A stretch of 64,000 nt of DNA from an uncultured Saprospiraceae bacterium (GCA_937951615.1 CALFBH010000060.1:36543-100542), one strand, 5' to 3'. Positions 53,359-62,482 are shown, numbered from the stretch's first letter. The notes: generated from the sequence alone by a model not told the origin. Program-made: numbers and translations.

Positions 53359-54585
53359 TTATTTGGGTTTAAATAACTTTTCCAGTTCTTTAGCTTTATC
53401 TGTTCCCAGATACTCTTTCAATTCTTCTGCTACTCGCTGATTACTTTCTATTTCCTCATAAGTGTCTTCTGTTCTTATTCGGCTATTTGAATCGTGTGTA
53501 ACAGGGAAAATTTCACGCATGCCAAAGATAGGCGAAGTCAAAATCGTATTAGGCAGCAAATTGGAAATTTGCTGTTCCATATCTTCCAGTCGTTCTACCG
53601 TAATGCCATTTTCTGCATCTCTATTCACTTTGAGAAAAACAGAATGTTCAGGCGCACCGAGTAAAGGAATCGGACTATGTGTAGAAGCAATAAATTGTAC
53701 TCTGGGAAATATTTCAGAGAGTAAGCCGGGCAGTCGTTTTTGCCATTTGGGATGTAAGTGTAAATCCAGTTCATCAATAATCACGATGCCGGATAACTCG
53801 GCAGGGTCATATACATCGGGCTGTGTTTCAAATAGTCGCAAAATCATATCGCCGACCATGCTGATGATGTTTCTGTAGCCTGCAGCTAATTCATGGAAAG
53901 AAACAGATTCGTACTGCCCATCTGAACTATCTTTTTCGTGATAAAGTACTTTGTCCGTTTTAAAATCTACAGTGATGTCTTTGAGGTTTAGTAATTTTTT
54001 TAGAATGGTGGTAACCTTTTCGTATTTCGTTGTAAATTCCCCTTCTCTATCTCGCCTACTATCTTTTTTTATTGCCCAGCGGGAAAGTTGATATTCAATA
54101 TTTCTCAATAAGATTTGCGTGTCAAAAAGACTTTTGATGGGGCTTTTTTCTTGTTTTGAATTTTCGGAAGCCATATCCAAGCGAGAGGAACCGTAAGCAC
54201 AAATTTTTGTAAATCTCATTCGAGAATAATAAGGTTCAGATTGTCCGCCTTTCCATAGTCTTACATTGAGTACTAAATCATATTTTCTATAGATTTGCTG
54301 TATTTCCTTTGCCGATAACTTTCCCCATTCCACATTCCCTAACTCCTCGTCCGTAACATTAAGGAAGGGATGCTCTGAAATATCTTCTGGTAAGTAGCCT
54401 TCATAAATATTCTCAGCTAAACTCCTTAGTACAGAAGTCTTTCCAAAACCATTTTCCCCTGTCAAAAATATCCATTTTGCTTCCTTCGGAAGTCCATGAA
54501 TTGAAGCATATTTTATTCTGTCCGAATTCTTAAATACAAAACCTTCTAAAGTATGTTCTGGTAATATGTCTTCCCCATTAGTCAT
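53359..54585 (-). CDS. ptuA: AAA ATPase, Septu PtuA-like
   Basis: 408 residues. Walker A GENGFGKT (43-50), VIIDELDLHLHPKWQKRLPG (about 264-283) and FIASTHSPIPLL. The C-terminal helix region (about 375-408) is charged. It is an SMC-like ATPase co-directional with the HNH gene. It is not closely similar by eye to the other window ATPases at 5356 and 36699 outside the nucleotide-binding motifs. Confidence 0.85.
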   Translation of the reverse strand: MTNGEDILPEHTLEGFVFKNSDRIKYASIHGLPKEAKWIFLTGENGFGKTSVLRSLAENIYEGYLPEDISEHPFLNVTDEELGNVEWGKLSAKEIQQIYRKYDLVLNVRLWKGGQSEPYYSRMRFTKICAYGSSRLDMASENSKQEKSPIKSLFDTQILLRNIEYQLSRWAIKKDSRRDREGEFTTKYEKVTTILKKLLNLKDITVDFKTDKVLYHEKDSSDGQYESVSFHELAAGYRNIISMVGDMILRLFETQPDVYDPAELSGIVIIDELDLHLHPKWQKRLPGLLSEIFPRVQFIASTHSPIPLLGAPEHSVFLKVNRDAENGITVERLEDMEQQISNLLPNTILTSPIFGMREIFPVTHDSNSRIRTEDTYEEIESNQRVAEELKEYLGTDKAKELEKLFKPK

Positions 54586-54621
54586 ACATGCAATTTACAC
54601 TTTTTCAATAAAATAATCAAA

Positions 54622-57243
54622 TTAGCTAATTATAGTCTTCGCTTGTACAATTGCCCGCTCCAATCCACTCAAATCCTTCCCACCAGCAGTAGCAAAAAAC
54701 GGCTGACCACCGCCGCCACCTTTAATTTCCTTAGCGATTTCGCGGATAATCTGCCCGGCATTCAGGTCATGACTAGCGACTAGTTCTTTGCTGATGTAGA
54801 GCGTCAGGTTTGGCTTGCCGCCAATATTTGCGCCAGCGACAAAGAATAGATTTTTTGAATCGCGTCCTAGCTCGAAAGCCAGTTGTTTGACGGCATCGGC
54901 AGAATCAATATCTACTTTACCGCCGATGAATTTTATGCCGTTGATGTCCTCTGCATTGGCGAGGAGGTCGGCTTTGGCGATGCGGGCTTGTAGTTGTCCT
55001 AGCTTATCGACTTGCTTTTTGAGGGCTTTGTTTTCTTCCTGTAAATCGGAGACTGTTTTCACCAATTGTTTTGGATTTTTGAACAAGCCTCTGATGCCGT
55101 TCAGTTCGCCGATTTCTTTATTGATATACTGTTCGGCAGCATCGGCAGTGACGGCTTCTATACGGCGGACGCCTGCTGCGACTGAAGTTTCTGTAGTGAT
55201 TTTCAGCGCACCAATTTTTCCTGTTTGCGGGACATGGCAACCTCCGCATAATTCTCTGGAATATTCGGGACCGAAGGTAATCATGCGTACTGTCTCACCG
55301 TATTTTTCACCAAACAACATCATCGCACCGGCCGCTTGTGCTTCTGCGATGGGGATACTGCGATCTTCGCCCAACTGAATGTTTTCGCGTATTTTTTGAT
55401 TCGTTATTTTTTCGATTTCTGCTAGCTCTTCGTCTGTTACTTTTTGAAAATGAGAAAAATCAAAACGCAGATATTTTTCATTGACCAATGAGCCTTTTTG
55501 TGCGACGTGATCTCCGAGCACTTGTCGCAAAGCCGCATGAAGTAGGTGTGTTGCGCTGTGGTTATTTTCCGTAAGGTGACGTTTCTTCGCATGTACCTGA
55601 GCACGGACTGGCGCACTAATATCAGCAGGCATTTTTTTGATAAAATGAATAATCAAATCATTCTCGCGCTGCGTATCTAAGACATCAATTCTTTCTTCAC
55701 CGAAAAACAGAAATCCTGCGTCGCCAACCTGTCCGCCACCTTCTGCATAAAAAGGCGTCTTGTTCAATACGACTTGGTACTGATTTTTATCTTTCACTTT
55801 TACGGTGCGATATTTCAAGACCTTGGCTTCGGCTTCGAGTGCATCATAACCGACAAAATTCACCTCCAGTTCATCGGATAAACTCATCCAGTCCCCCACC
55901 TCTTTTGCTGCGTCATCCTGTCCACGTTTTCTTTGCGCTCCAAGTGCTTTTTCAAAGCCAGGCTCATCTACTTTCCAGCCTTTCTCAGAAGCAATCAGGC
56001 GGGTCAAATCTATTGGAAAACCAAAGGTATCGTATAACTCAAATGCAGTCCGTCCGTCCACCACGCCATCCGTCGCTTTCACCGATTCAAAGCGTTTCAA
56101 ACCAGATTCTAGTGTCCGTAAAAACGATTTTTCTTCTTCCAGAATTACCTTGCCGATAAAATCTTTTTGTGCCTCTAGTTCCGGGAATACATCTTTAAAT
56201 TGCGAAGCCAATAAAGGCAATAGTTTATGCAAAAAAGGTTCTTTGATGCCCAGAAAACTATAATAATACCGCACGCCTCGACGCAATATCCGACGCACGA
56301 CATAACCTGCACCATTATTGCTCGGCAATTGCCCGTCTGCTATCGTAAAGGAAGTTGCACGAAGGTGGTCAGCCACCACGCGCATAGCAATATCCGACTT
56401 GGCGTCTAATTCATAAGAGAAAGTATATTTCTTGCCAGATGCTTTTTCAATTTCTGCAATGAGTGGCGTAAAAACATCGGTATCGTAGTTGGATATTTTG
56501 CCCTGCATCGCCATACACAAGCGTTCAAAACCCATTCCCGTATCCACATGTTTATCGGGCAGCGGCTCAAGAGAACGGTCTGCTTTGCGCAGGTATTGAA
56601 TAAAAACAAGGTTCCAAATCTCAACGACCTGCGGGTGGTCGGCATTGACCAAATCGCGTCCATTTATTTTTGCTCTTTCCGAATCAGGGCGCAAATCAAC
56701 ATGAATTTCCGAGCAGGGACCACAAGGCCCTGTCTCGCCCATTTCCCAAAAATTATCTTTGCCGTCAAAGTCTAAAATTCTGTCTTTGGGCAAATATTTT
56801 TCCCAATATCCTGCGGCTTCATTATCGCGTTCCAAACCATTTTTGGCATCGCCTTCAAACACGGAAGCATAGAGGCGGTCTTTGGGCAAACCATATACAT
56901 TGGTCAGCAAATCCCAGGCCCACTCGATGGCTTCTTTTTTGAAATAATCCCCGAAAGACCAGTTGCCCAGCATCTCAAACATGGTGTGGTGATAGCTATC
57001 CACGCCTACTTCTTCCAGGTCATTATGCTTACCGGAAGCGCGAAGGCATTTTTGCGTATCGGCCACCCGTTTGTCGGTGGCTACTTTATTGCCGAGAAAA
57101 TAATCTTTAAACTGCACCATCCCAGAGTTGGTAAACATCAGGGTCGGGTCGTTTTTATTGACGATCGGAGCAGAAGGCACAATTTTGTGGTCTTTGCTTT
57201 TGAAATAGTCTAAAAATTGCTGGCGGATTTCGCTGGAAGTCAT
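54622..57243 (-). CDS. alaS: Alanyl-tRNA synthetase
   Basis: 873 residues, normal length. Class II catalytic core with FTNSGMVQFKDYFLG (about 33-47) and TGPCGPC, the editing domain with NNHSATHLLHAAL (HxxxH) and ELCGGCHVPQTG (C-x3-H type zinc site), and the C-terminal DHHA1 region ending IKGGGGGQPFFATAGG. It charges tRNA-Ala and clears mischarged Ser/Gly. Confidence 0.98.
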   Translation of the reverse strand: MTSSEIRQQFLDYFKSKDHKIVPSAPIVNKNDPTLMFTNSGMVQFKDYFLGNKVATDKRVADTQKCLRASGKHNDLEEVGVDSYHHTMFEMLGNWSFGDYFKKEAIEWAWDLLTNVYGLPKDRLYASVFEGDAKNGLERDNEAAGYWEKYLPKDRILDFDGKDNFWEMGETGPCGPCSEIHVDLRPDSERAKINGRDLVNADHPQVVEIWNLVFIQYLRKADRSLEPLPDKHVDTGMGFERLCMAMQGKISNYDTDVFTPLIAEIEKASGKKYTFSYELDAKSDIAMRVVADHLRATSFTIADGQLPSNNGAGYVVRRILRRGVRYYYSFLGIKEPFLHKLLPLLASQFKDVFPELEAQKDFIGKVILEEEKSFLRTLESGLKRFESVKATDGVVDGRTAFELYDTFGFPIDLTRLIASEKGWKVDEPGFEKALGAQRKRGQDDAAKEVGDWMSLSDELEVNFVGYDALEAEAKVLKYRTVKVKDKNQYQVVLNKTPFYAEGGGQVGDAGFLFFGEERIDVLDTQRENDLIIHFIKKMPADISAPVRAQVHAKKRHLTENNHSATHLLHAALRQVLGDHVAQKGSLVNEKYLRFDFSHFQKVTDEELAEIEKITNQKIRENIQLGEDRSIPIAEAQAAGAMMLFGEKYGETVRMITFGPEYSRELCGGCHVPQTGKIGALKITTETSVAAGVRRIEAVTADAAEQYINKEIGELNGIRGLFKNPKQLVKTVSDLQEENKALKKQVDKLGQLQARIAKADLLANAEDINGIKFIGGKVDIDSADAVKQLAFELGRDSKNLFFVAGANIGGKPNLTLYISKELVASHDLNAGQIIREIAKEIKGGGGGQPFFATAGGKDLSGLERAIVQAKTIIS

Positions 57244-57246
57244 TTC

Positions 57247-57360
57247 TTAATGATGAATGATGAACGATAAATGATGAATGTTTTTTTACTTTCGTAAAAC
57301 GGGTATAAAGATAGGGTTTTCTTTAGGAATTGGGTTGATTAAGTGATTGAGTTGATTGGG
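57247..57360. repeat. GATGAATGATGAACG and TTGATTAAGTGATTGAG word arrays
   Basis: AATGATGAATGATGAACGAT and related units (57247-57280), a TTTTAC-TTTC-GTAAAA hairpin (57288-57303, a core-like but different sequence), then TTGATTAAGTGATTGAGTTG (57336-57355). The same two word types recur at 35690-35715 and 61655-61695. Confidence 0.5.
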
Positions 57361-57430
57361 TAATTGGATAAAATGGATTATTTTGGGAAAAATTGGTGTT
57401 TTTTTGTTTTAAAACTTAATACGCGAAAAA

Positions 57431-58483
57431 TTGAAATCAACAATAAAAAATATTCTGCCTTTTCTAAGTCCTACACAACTTCTTAAATTTTTCAATCTTG
57501 AGCCTATAAATAGGCTTCAAAAAAAAGGTAAGTTAAAAACTGGCAAGTCTAATAAACTTGAAGATCTCTCCTTATGGGAGTATTTATCAACTATACCTGA
57601 TAAATATCTGTATGCCTCTAAATACATAGACAAATATCACAATACGGCACTTATGATAGCTTCAAAATTAGTGAACGAAGGCTTGTTAAGTCCAGTCGGT
57701 GATAATCATGGTATTTATCAAAAATATAGGGGAAACGGATTCGACCCACATAAAGAAGAAAGCGGATATTATGATTTTTTAATTTATGGCTTCTCCGAGA
57801 TACTTCAATATTTTAATGGTGCATTCAGAGTGCTTGAAGTTAAGGATTTAAAGACCCAAGACATAAGTGTTGGGACTTCATTTGCAATTTTACATGGTCG
57901 AGAGCGCCAATTCTTAATAACCGCAAAACACTGCTTACCAGCAAACAATAACATAAAGTTAAAAATATTTTTAGGGTTTGGAAATAACTACTCACATCCT
58001 AACTACATATATATTCATGAAGACGATACTGTAGATATAGCGATTCTTGAATTTTCAGATACAGTATTATTAAGTAACAAATTCTTTCGGTTAGAGAGAC
58101 CAGAAATGCTGGACGATATTTTAGTAGTAGGATTTCCTCCTATTCCTGGAGCTGATGACGCCATTTTAGTGGCATCTAAAGGAGAAATTACTGCAAAAGG
58201 AAACACATATTTCCACAAACATGATCTTATTTATGTAAATGCTAATGTAAAAGGAGGAAGTAGTGGCAGTCCTATCATTAATTCAACGGGTTCAGTAGTA
58301 GGCATTATAATAGAGTATGCAAGTGATATCAAAAATCCTGTGCTAAGAGACGAGTTAGGATTTGGAACAGGACTAACGAGTGATTTAATAAATGAATTAG
58401 TCTCGTCCATAGTTGAAGAAGAGACTTTGCATAAGAAAATGCCATTTGAAGTAATGGAGGATGGAAGTTTTACAATTAAATAA
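57431..58483 (+). CDS. Trypsin-like serine protease with unknown N-terminal domain
   Basis: 350 residues from TTG 57431; the first ATG is far inside. Residues 1-135 match nothing I know. Residues 140-330 form a chymotrypsin-like fold: LITAKHCLP (His167), DDTVDIAILEF (Asp202) and VKGGSSGSPI (Ser278), a complete triad. No signal peptide is seen, so it should be cytoplasmic, unlike most trypsin-like enzymes. The next gene starts 98 bp downstream with its own promoter. Cytoplasmic trypsin-like proteases occur in defence modules, so a conflict role is possible. Confidence 0.75.
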   Translation: MKSTIKNILPFLSPTQLLKFFNLEPINRLQKKGKLKTGKSNKLEDLSLWEYLSTIPDKYLYASKYIDKYHNTALMIASKLVNEGLLSPVGDNHGIYQKYRGNGFDPHKEESGYYDFLIYGFSEILQYFNGAFRVLEVKDLKTQDISVGTSFAILHGRERQFLITAKHCLPANNNIKLKIFLGFGNNYSHPNYIYIHEDDTVDIAILEFSDTVLLSNKFFRLERPEMLDDILVVGFPPIPGADDAILVASKGEITAKGNTYFHKHDLIYVNANVKGGSSGSPIINSTGSVVGIIIEYASDIKNPVLRDELGFGTGLTSDLINELVSSIVEEETLHKKMPFEVMEDGSFTIK

Positions 58484-58519
58484 ATGAGCTGTTCGAATCG
58501 ACTAGATAAAACAAAAAAA

Positions 58520-58550
58520 TTGCTAATCAAAACAAATTAATGTACATTTG
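58520..58550 (+). promoter_or_regulatory. Promoter of the RhuM/GIY-YIG gene pair
   Basis: TTG (58520-58522) and TACATTTG (58543-58550) with 20-bp spacing, 31 bp before the ATG. A close match to the Bacteroidota consensus. Confidence 0.65.
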
Positions 58551-58581
58551 TGTAGTTGAGTTATAAAAACAACTTTTTGAT

Positions 58582-59274
58582 ATGAAAGCGGAAAAAATAC
58601 TGTATCAAACCGAGAATGGGCAGACCAAAATAGAAGTTGTTTTAGACAATGAAACAGTTTGGCTGAACCAATATCAAATGGAAGAATTATTTCAAACCGA
58701 TAGAACTTCCATACTTCGTCATATCAAAAACATTTATAAAACAGGCGAATTAAAAGAACATGATACATCAAAATATGTTTCGATGACTCAGCTCGAAGGT
58801 GGCAGAAAAGTCACACGTAATATACTACATTATAATTTTGATGTATTGATATCATTGGGGTTTAAAATCAATTCTGACAGGGGTATCGTTTTTAGAAAAA
58901 GCGTTAATTCTCGTTTTAAGAATCTTATCTCAAACAAAAAAGATTACCTCTCACTTTTTGATGAAATGTTTGCCTACTCAAAAAGTAATCCTGAAAAAGC
59001 ATATTTGTACCTTATGCATGAGGCAACAACTGGTTTTTATAAAATTGGGGTTTCAAAAAAACCAAATGTAAGAGAACGCACTTTGCAATCTCAAAAGCCT
59101 GACATCAATATGTTGTATCATCGTCAGTATAAAAAGAAAAAGGCTTTTTCAATAGAACGAAAGTTACACAAATTATTCAGTAGCAAGAGGATAAGAGGAG
59201 AATGGTTTGAGCTAGCACATGAAGATTTAAACAATTTTTTCATCAATATAAATCTATGGGCTAATGAATGGTGA
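58582..59274 (+). CDS. RhuM N-domain fused to a GIY-YIG (T5orf172-like) nuclease
   Basis: 230 residues. Residues 5-115 match RhuM proteins (QTENGQTKIEVVLDNETVWL, HIKNIYKTGEL, HYNFDVLISLGFKINS). Residues 138-222 instead form a T5orf172/MUG113 GIY-YIG unit: KAYLYLMHEATTGFYKIGVS with Tyr141/Tyr143 and Tyr153-Lys-Ile-Gly, Arg164, Glu192 in IERKLHKLF and GEWFEL. The usual RhuM C-terminus is replaced. The stop overlaps the start of the following RhuM gene by 11 bp. It is probably a DNA-binding nuclease; the target is unknown. Confidence 0.82.
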   Translation: MKAEKILYQTENGQTKIEVVLDNETVWLNQYQMEELFQTDRTSILRHIKNIYKTGELKEHDTSKYVSMTQLEGGRKVTRNILHYNFDVLISLGFKINSDRGIVFRKSVNSRFKNLISNKKDYLSLFDEMFAYSKSNPEKAYLYLMHEATTGFYKIGVSKKPNVRERTLQSQKPDINMLYHRQYKKKKAFSIERKLHKLFSSKRIRGEWFELAHEDLNNFFININLWANEW

Positions 59275-60250
59275 AATCATCATATATCAAACGGAAGGAG
59301 GCAACACTAAAATAGAAGTACTTCTTGAAAACGAGACCGTATGGCTGAATCAAAACCAAATACTCGAACTTTTTCAAACGACAAAACAAAATGTCAGTTT
59401 ACACATAAAAAACATTTTCAAAGAAGAGGAATTAAGTGAAAATTCAGTTGTCAAGGAATACTTGACAACTGCCAATGATGGAAAGAATTACAAGACAAAA
59501 TACTATAATTTAGATGTGATAATTTCAGTAGGCTATCGCGTAAAATCTCATCGAGGTACACAGTTTAGAATATGGGCAACACAACAACTTAAAGAATACT
59601 TAATCAAAGGATTTGTTTTAGATGATAAAAGACTAAAATCGGGTCATCAGATGAATTACTTCGATGAATTATTGGAGCGAATTCGTGATATCCGAAGTTC
59701 GGAAAAGATATTTTACCAAAAAGTCAAGGACATTTATACTACAAGTATTGACTATGATAAAAGTGTGAACCTGAGCCAAAAATTTTACGCAACCGTTCAA
59801 AACAAATTACATTGGGGAGTTCATCAGCATACAGCTGCGGAATTGATAGCAAAACGTGCAGATGCAGAAAAGCAAAACATGGGGCTGACAACATGGAAAA
59901 GCGAAAAAATAAGAAAATCAGATGTTACGGTTGCCAAAAATTACTTATCCGAAGACGAGCTAAAACAGTTGAATTTACTGGTAGAACAATATTTGGCATT
60001 TGCACAGGCGCAGGCACAAGCTAAAAAACCAATGTATATGAAGGATTGGATAAAAAAACTGAATGACATTTTAACTATCAACGAACGAGAAATTCTTGAA
60101 CATGCAGGAAAAATACGTAAAAAAATAGCTGATGAAATAGCTGCCGAAGAATACACCAAATATCACAAACAAAGACTGCTCACAGAAAACAATCAAAGTT
60201 TGGAGCATCTGGAAGACGAAATCAAATTGATAGAAAAAAATAAAAAATAA
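59264..60250 (+). CDS. RhuM-family protein
   Basis: 328 residues, normal for the RhuM/virulence-associated family. IIYQTEGGNTKIEVLLENET and VWLNQNQILELFQTTKQNVS, HIKNIFKEEEL, YYNLDVIISVGYRVKSHRGT and a C-terminal helical region with EQYLAFAQAQAQAKKPMYM (about 246-264). It is a paralog of the N-terminal half of the preceding fusion, and the 11-bp overlap implies coupled translation. RhuM genes occur in pathogenicity islands and near restriction or toxin loci; the biochemical role is unknown. Confidence 0.88.
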   Translation: MNGEIIIYQTEGGNTKIEVLLENETVWLNQNQILELFQTTKQNVSLHIKNIFKEEELSENSVVKEYLTTANDGKNYKTKYYNLDVIISVGYRVKSHRGTQFRIWATQQLKEYLIKGFVLDDKRLKSGHQMNYFDELLERIRDIRSSEKIFYQKVKDIYTTSIDYDKSVNLSQKFYATVQNKLHWGVHQHTAAELIAKRADAEKQNMGLTTWKSEKIRKSDVTVAKNYLSEDELKQLNLLVEQYLAFAQAQAQAKKPMYMKDWIKKLNDILTINEREILEHAGKIRKKIADEIAAEEYTKYHKQRLLTENNQSLEHLEDEIKLIEKNKK

Positions 60251-60254
60251 AAAA

Positions 60255-60284
60255 GTCCTCCCAGACACCTATCCGAAAGGACTC
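60255..60284. terminator. Weak stem AGTCCT / AGGACT after the RhuM gene
   Basis: A 6-bp stem with long loop between the convergent RhuM and outer membrane protein genes. It is preceded by an A-run, but no T-tract follows. Confidence 0.3.
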
Positions 60285-60314
60285 TATATCAGTCTTTTGT
60301 AATAAATTGTTCCT

Positions 60315-60821
60315 TTAAAAAGTATAACCTAGCTTAAAAATGATATTCTGCGGTGTATCAAGAGACAGTCCGAGGATAAATTGATTGATATTGACAAAAG
60401 CACCCGCAGAAAGCCCAAAACCAAATTCAGTGGTTTTAAAGCCGCCGGAATCCTGCACTTCATGATTATACATACCGCCTATCAGCAAATTGGCATAAGG
60501 GCGTACTTTTTTGTCTTCCCCAGTAAAGTAGACTCTAGCTCCCGTGAGTATATTGGCGGATTGAGCTTTGCCTGTTTCACCAGAAAGAAATGACGAGTTG
60601 ATACGCATATAGGCATAAGAAAGCTGACCTTCGACAGCGAAGTATTCAGACACCGAGTAAGCAGGATTATATCCGATATGTCCCCCGACTCCACCATCCA
60701 GTATCGGTGCGCCGACTCCCAATGTTAGGGTGCTTGAAAAATTATTATTTTGGGCTTTTGCGACTGTTCCGACAAGTAGCAGAAATACAATTACTAGGAT
60801 TCCTTTTTTACTAAAATTCAT
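60315..60821 (-). CDS. Small outer membrane beta-barrel protein
   Basis: 168 residues with a signal peptide (1-23, ends AKAQ). Eight short amphipathic strands and a C-terminal IIFKLGYTF fit an OmpX/OmpA-like 8-stranded barrel. No active-site residues were seen. It stands alone. Confidence 0.75.
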   Translation of the reverse strand: MNFSKKGILVIVFLLLVGTVAKAQNNNFSSTLTLGVGAPILDGGVGGHIGYNPAYSVSEYFAVEGQLSYAYMRINSSFLSGETGKAQSANILTGARVYFTGEDKKVRPYANLLIGGMYNHEVQDSGGFKTTEFGFGLSAGAFVNINQFILGLSLDTPQNIIFKLGYTF

Positions 60822-61190
60822 AATCAGACGTTTGGTTAAAAATGTTTTTGTGAAATGATTTCAATAAGTAAAATTACTTGGTGCGTTCATTTCTTTTGAC
60901 GATGCAAAGGTGCAAATATTTTAGGTAGTTTAACAAACCAGTTTTCATAAAAAGCGTATTTTTAATTATCAATAATTTTTAATTAAAAATCTGTTTATCA
61001 AATTTATATAGACAATAAAACGTACTTTTAAAAATAAAAACAAATATTACCAACATTCTATCATACACACTCTCAAAATCAAACAAAGCATAGTAATAAT
61101 TATTATCGTACTTTTGTACTCAGTGAACGATGAATGGCAAATATGTGTTTTAATAGTTCATCATTTATAGTTTATCATTTCACGGAAGTT
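60822..61190. other. Spacer with smpB promoter
   Basis: A TACTTTTG element at 61109-61116 lies 74 bp before the smpB start. GATGAATGGCAAATATG and TTCATCATTTATAG words (61129-61170) form a loose inverted pair in the leader. No tmRNA or tRNA is visible. Confidence 0.45.
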
Positions 61191-61640
61191 ATGAAGCAGA
61201 TCAATATACAAAACCGCAAAGCAGAATTTGAATACTTTTTTGTCGAGCGGTATGATGCGGGTATTGTGCTACGCGGCACGGAGATTAAATCTATCCGAGA
61301 CGGCAATGCCAACCTGAAAGAGGCTTATTGTTTTCTAAAAAATGGAGAACTGTTTATCCGTAATATGCACATTTCGGAATACAAACATGGCTCTGTAAAT
61401 AACCATGACCCTATTCGTGTGCGAAAATTATTGCTGACTAAACTAGAGTTGAAAAAAATTGGTAAAAAAATAAGGGAAAAAGGCTTCACCATTGTCCCTA
61501 CCCGACTTTACATCAGCGAACGAGGTTTTGCTAAAATGGAAGTTGCGATGGCAAAAGGTAAAAAATCTTACGATAAACGCCAGTCTATCAAAGAACGGGA
61601 TAATAAGCGGGAATTGAGTCGAATTAAGAAGTATGGGTGA
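61191..61640 (+). CDS. smpB: SsrA-binding protein
   Basis: 149 residues from ATG 61191 (MKQINIQNRKAEFEYFF); a longer frame translates spacer words. GIVLRGTEIKSIRDGNANL (about 25-43), LFIRNMHISEY and the basic C-tail KSYDKRQSIKERDNKRELSR are all conserved. SmpB delivers tmRNA to stalled ribosomes. The ssrA gene is not in the window. Confidence 0.97.
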   Translation: MKQINIQNRKAEFEYFFVERYDAGIVLRGTEIKSIRDGNANLKEAYCFLKNGELFIRNMHISEYKHGSVNNHDPIRVRKLLLTKLELKKIGKKIREKGFTIVPTRLYISERGFAKMEVAMAKGKKSYDKRQSIKERDNKRELSRIKKYG

Positions 61641-61654
61641 TTTTGGGGTATTGG

Positions 61655-61878
61655 GTATTGGTTGATTAAGTGTATTGAGTGATTGGTTGATTAAGTTACT
61701 GAAACGGAAACGGCCATTGAAATTGAAAAGAAAAATCCAGCAAGTCCGCGAAGCAGGACAAGCGCAGGCGAAGTCCCTCTCCACCGAAGGAAGGAGAGGC
61801 TAGGTGAGGCAAACCGAGTGATTGAGTGACTGCCACTACCACTGAAACTAAAAAACATTAAAAGATAAATTCACAACT
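61655..61878. repeat. Spacer with word arrays and a CCTCTCC hairpin
   Basis: TTGATTAAG/TTGAGTGATTGG words (61660-61700), ACTGAAACGGAAACGG (61697-61712), then CCTCTCC with GGAGAGG (61774-61799), a common interspersed hairpin form. CTGCCACTACCACTGAAAC ends the spacer. Confidence 0.45.
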
Positions 61879-62340
61879 ATGCTCACCAGACAACAAGCCC
61901 GCGAGATTCTCGATGAAATGATTCAAAATCCCAGCCTGCACCGCCACTGTCTTACCGTTGGTATGGTGATGGAGGCTTACGCCAAAAAACTGGGCAAAGA
62001 TCCTGAAGAATGGTACGTCACTGGAATTTTACATGATGCCGATTACGAAAAGTACCCAGACAAACATCCAGCTATTATTGTAGCTCAGCTTCGGAAAATG
62101 GGCGAAGAAAAAATCGCTCACGCTGTTTCTGCACATTATACCAAGTGGAATGTTCCTTACGAAACCTTGCTGGATAAAGCTTTACTGGCTTGTGATGAGC
62201 TAACTGGCTTTATCGTTGCTGCTGCACAAATTCGTCCCACCAAATTAGAAGGGCTGACGCCCAAATCCGTCAAAAAGAAATTCAAAAATCCAAAATTTGC
62301 TGCCGGTGTAGAACGCGATGAAGTGATGACAGGACTATAA
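61879..62340 (+). CDS. HD-domain hydrolase, probably C-terminally truncated
   Basis: 153 residues. His21 and His23, the HD pair (LHDADYEKYPDKH, H52-D53) and CDELTGFIVAAAQIRP give a small HDIG-type phosphohydrolase. Relatives I recall continue about 20 to 25 residues past GVERDEVMTG (consensus ending with GAELLG and a final helix). Here the frame stops just after that point and an integrase gene follows, suggesting loss of the 3' end at an element boundary. Confidence 0.8.
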   Translation: MLTRQQAREILDEMIQNPSLHRHCLTVGMVMEAYAKKLGKDPEEWYVTGILHDADYEKYPDKHPAIIVAQLRKMGEEKIAHAVSAHYTKWNVPYETLLDKALLACDELTGFIVAAAQIRPTKLEGLTPKSVKKKFKNPKFAAGVERDEVMTGL

Positions 62341-62443
62341 CCCATGCTTCTTACCGTTTCATATCTGTTCATTATTGCCTGTTTTACAGTAATTTAAACG
62401 AATAGTATTTCATATTGTTGTGGATTGTTTCATCGTTTTACGT

Positions 62444-62451
62444 TATATTTG
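62444..62451 (+). promoter_or_regulatory. -7 element of the integrase gene (TATATTTG)
   Basis: A consensus TAnnTTTG 31 bp before the ATG at 62483. A second ATATTTG follows directly (62457-62463), so the exact start is uncertain. Confidence 0.5.
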
Positions 62452-62482
62452 TGGAATATTTGTGGAACATAAAAATAAAATC

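Noticed and set aside
60822..61190. tmRNA or tRNA gene near smpB
   Set aside because: No acceptor stem, T-loop or tag reading frame could be found; the spacer is AT-rich with word arrays.
62341..62482. tRNA attachment site for the integrase
   Set aside because: No tRNA-like sequence lies between the HD gene and the integrase; the HD gene 3' end is a better candidate target.
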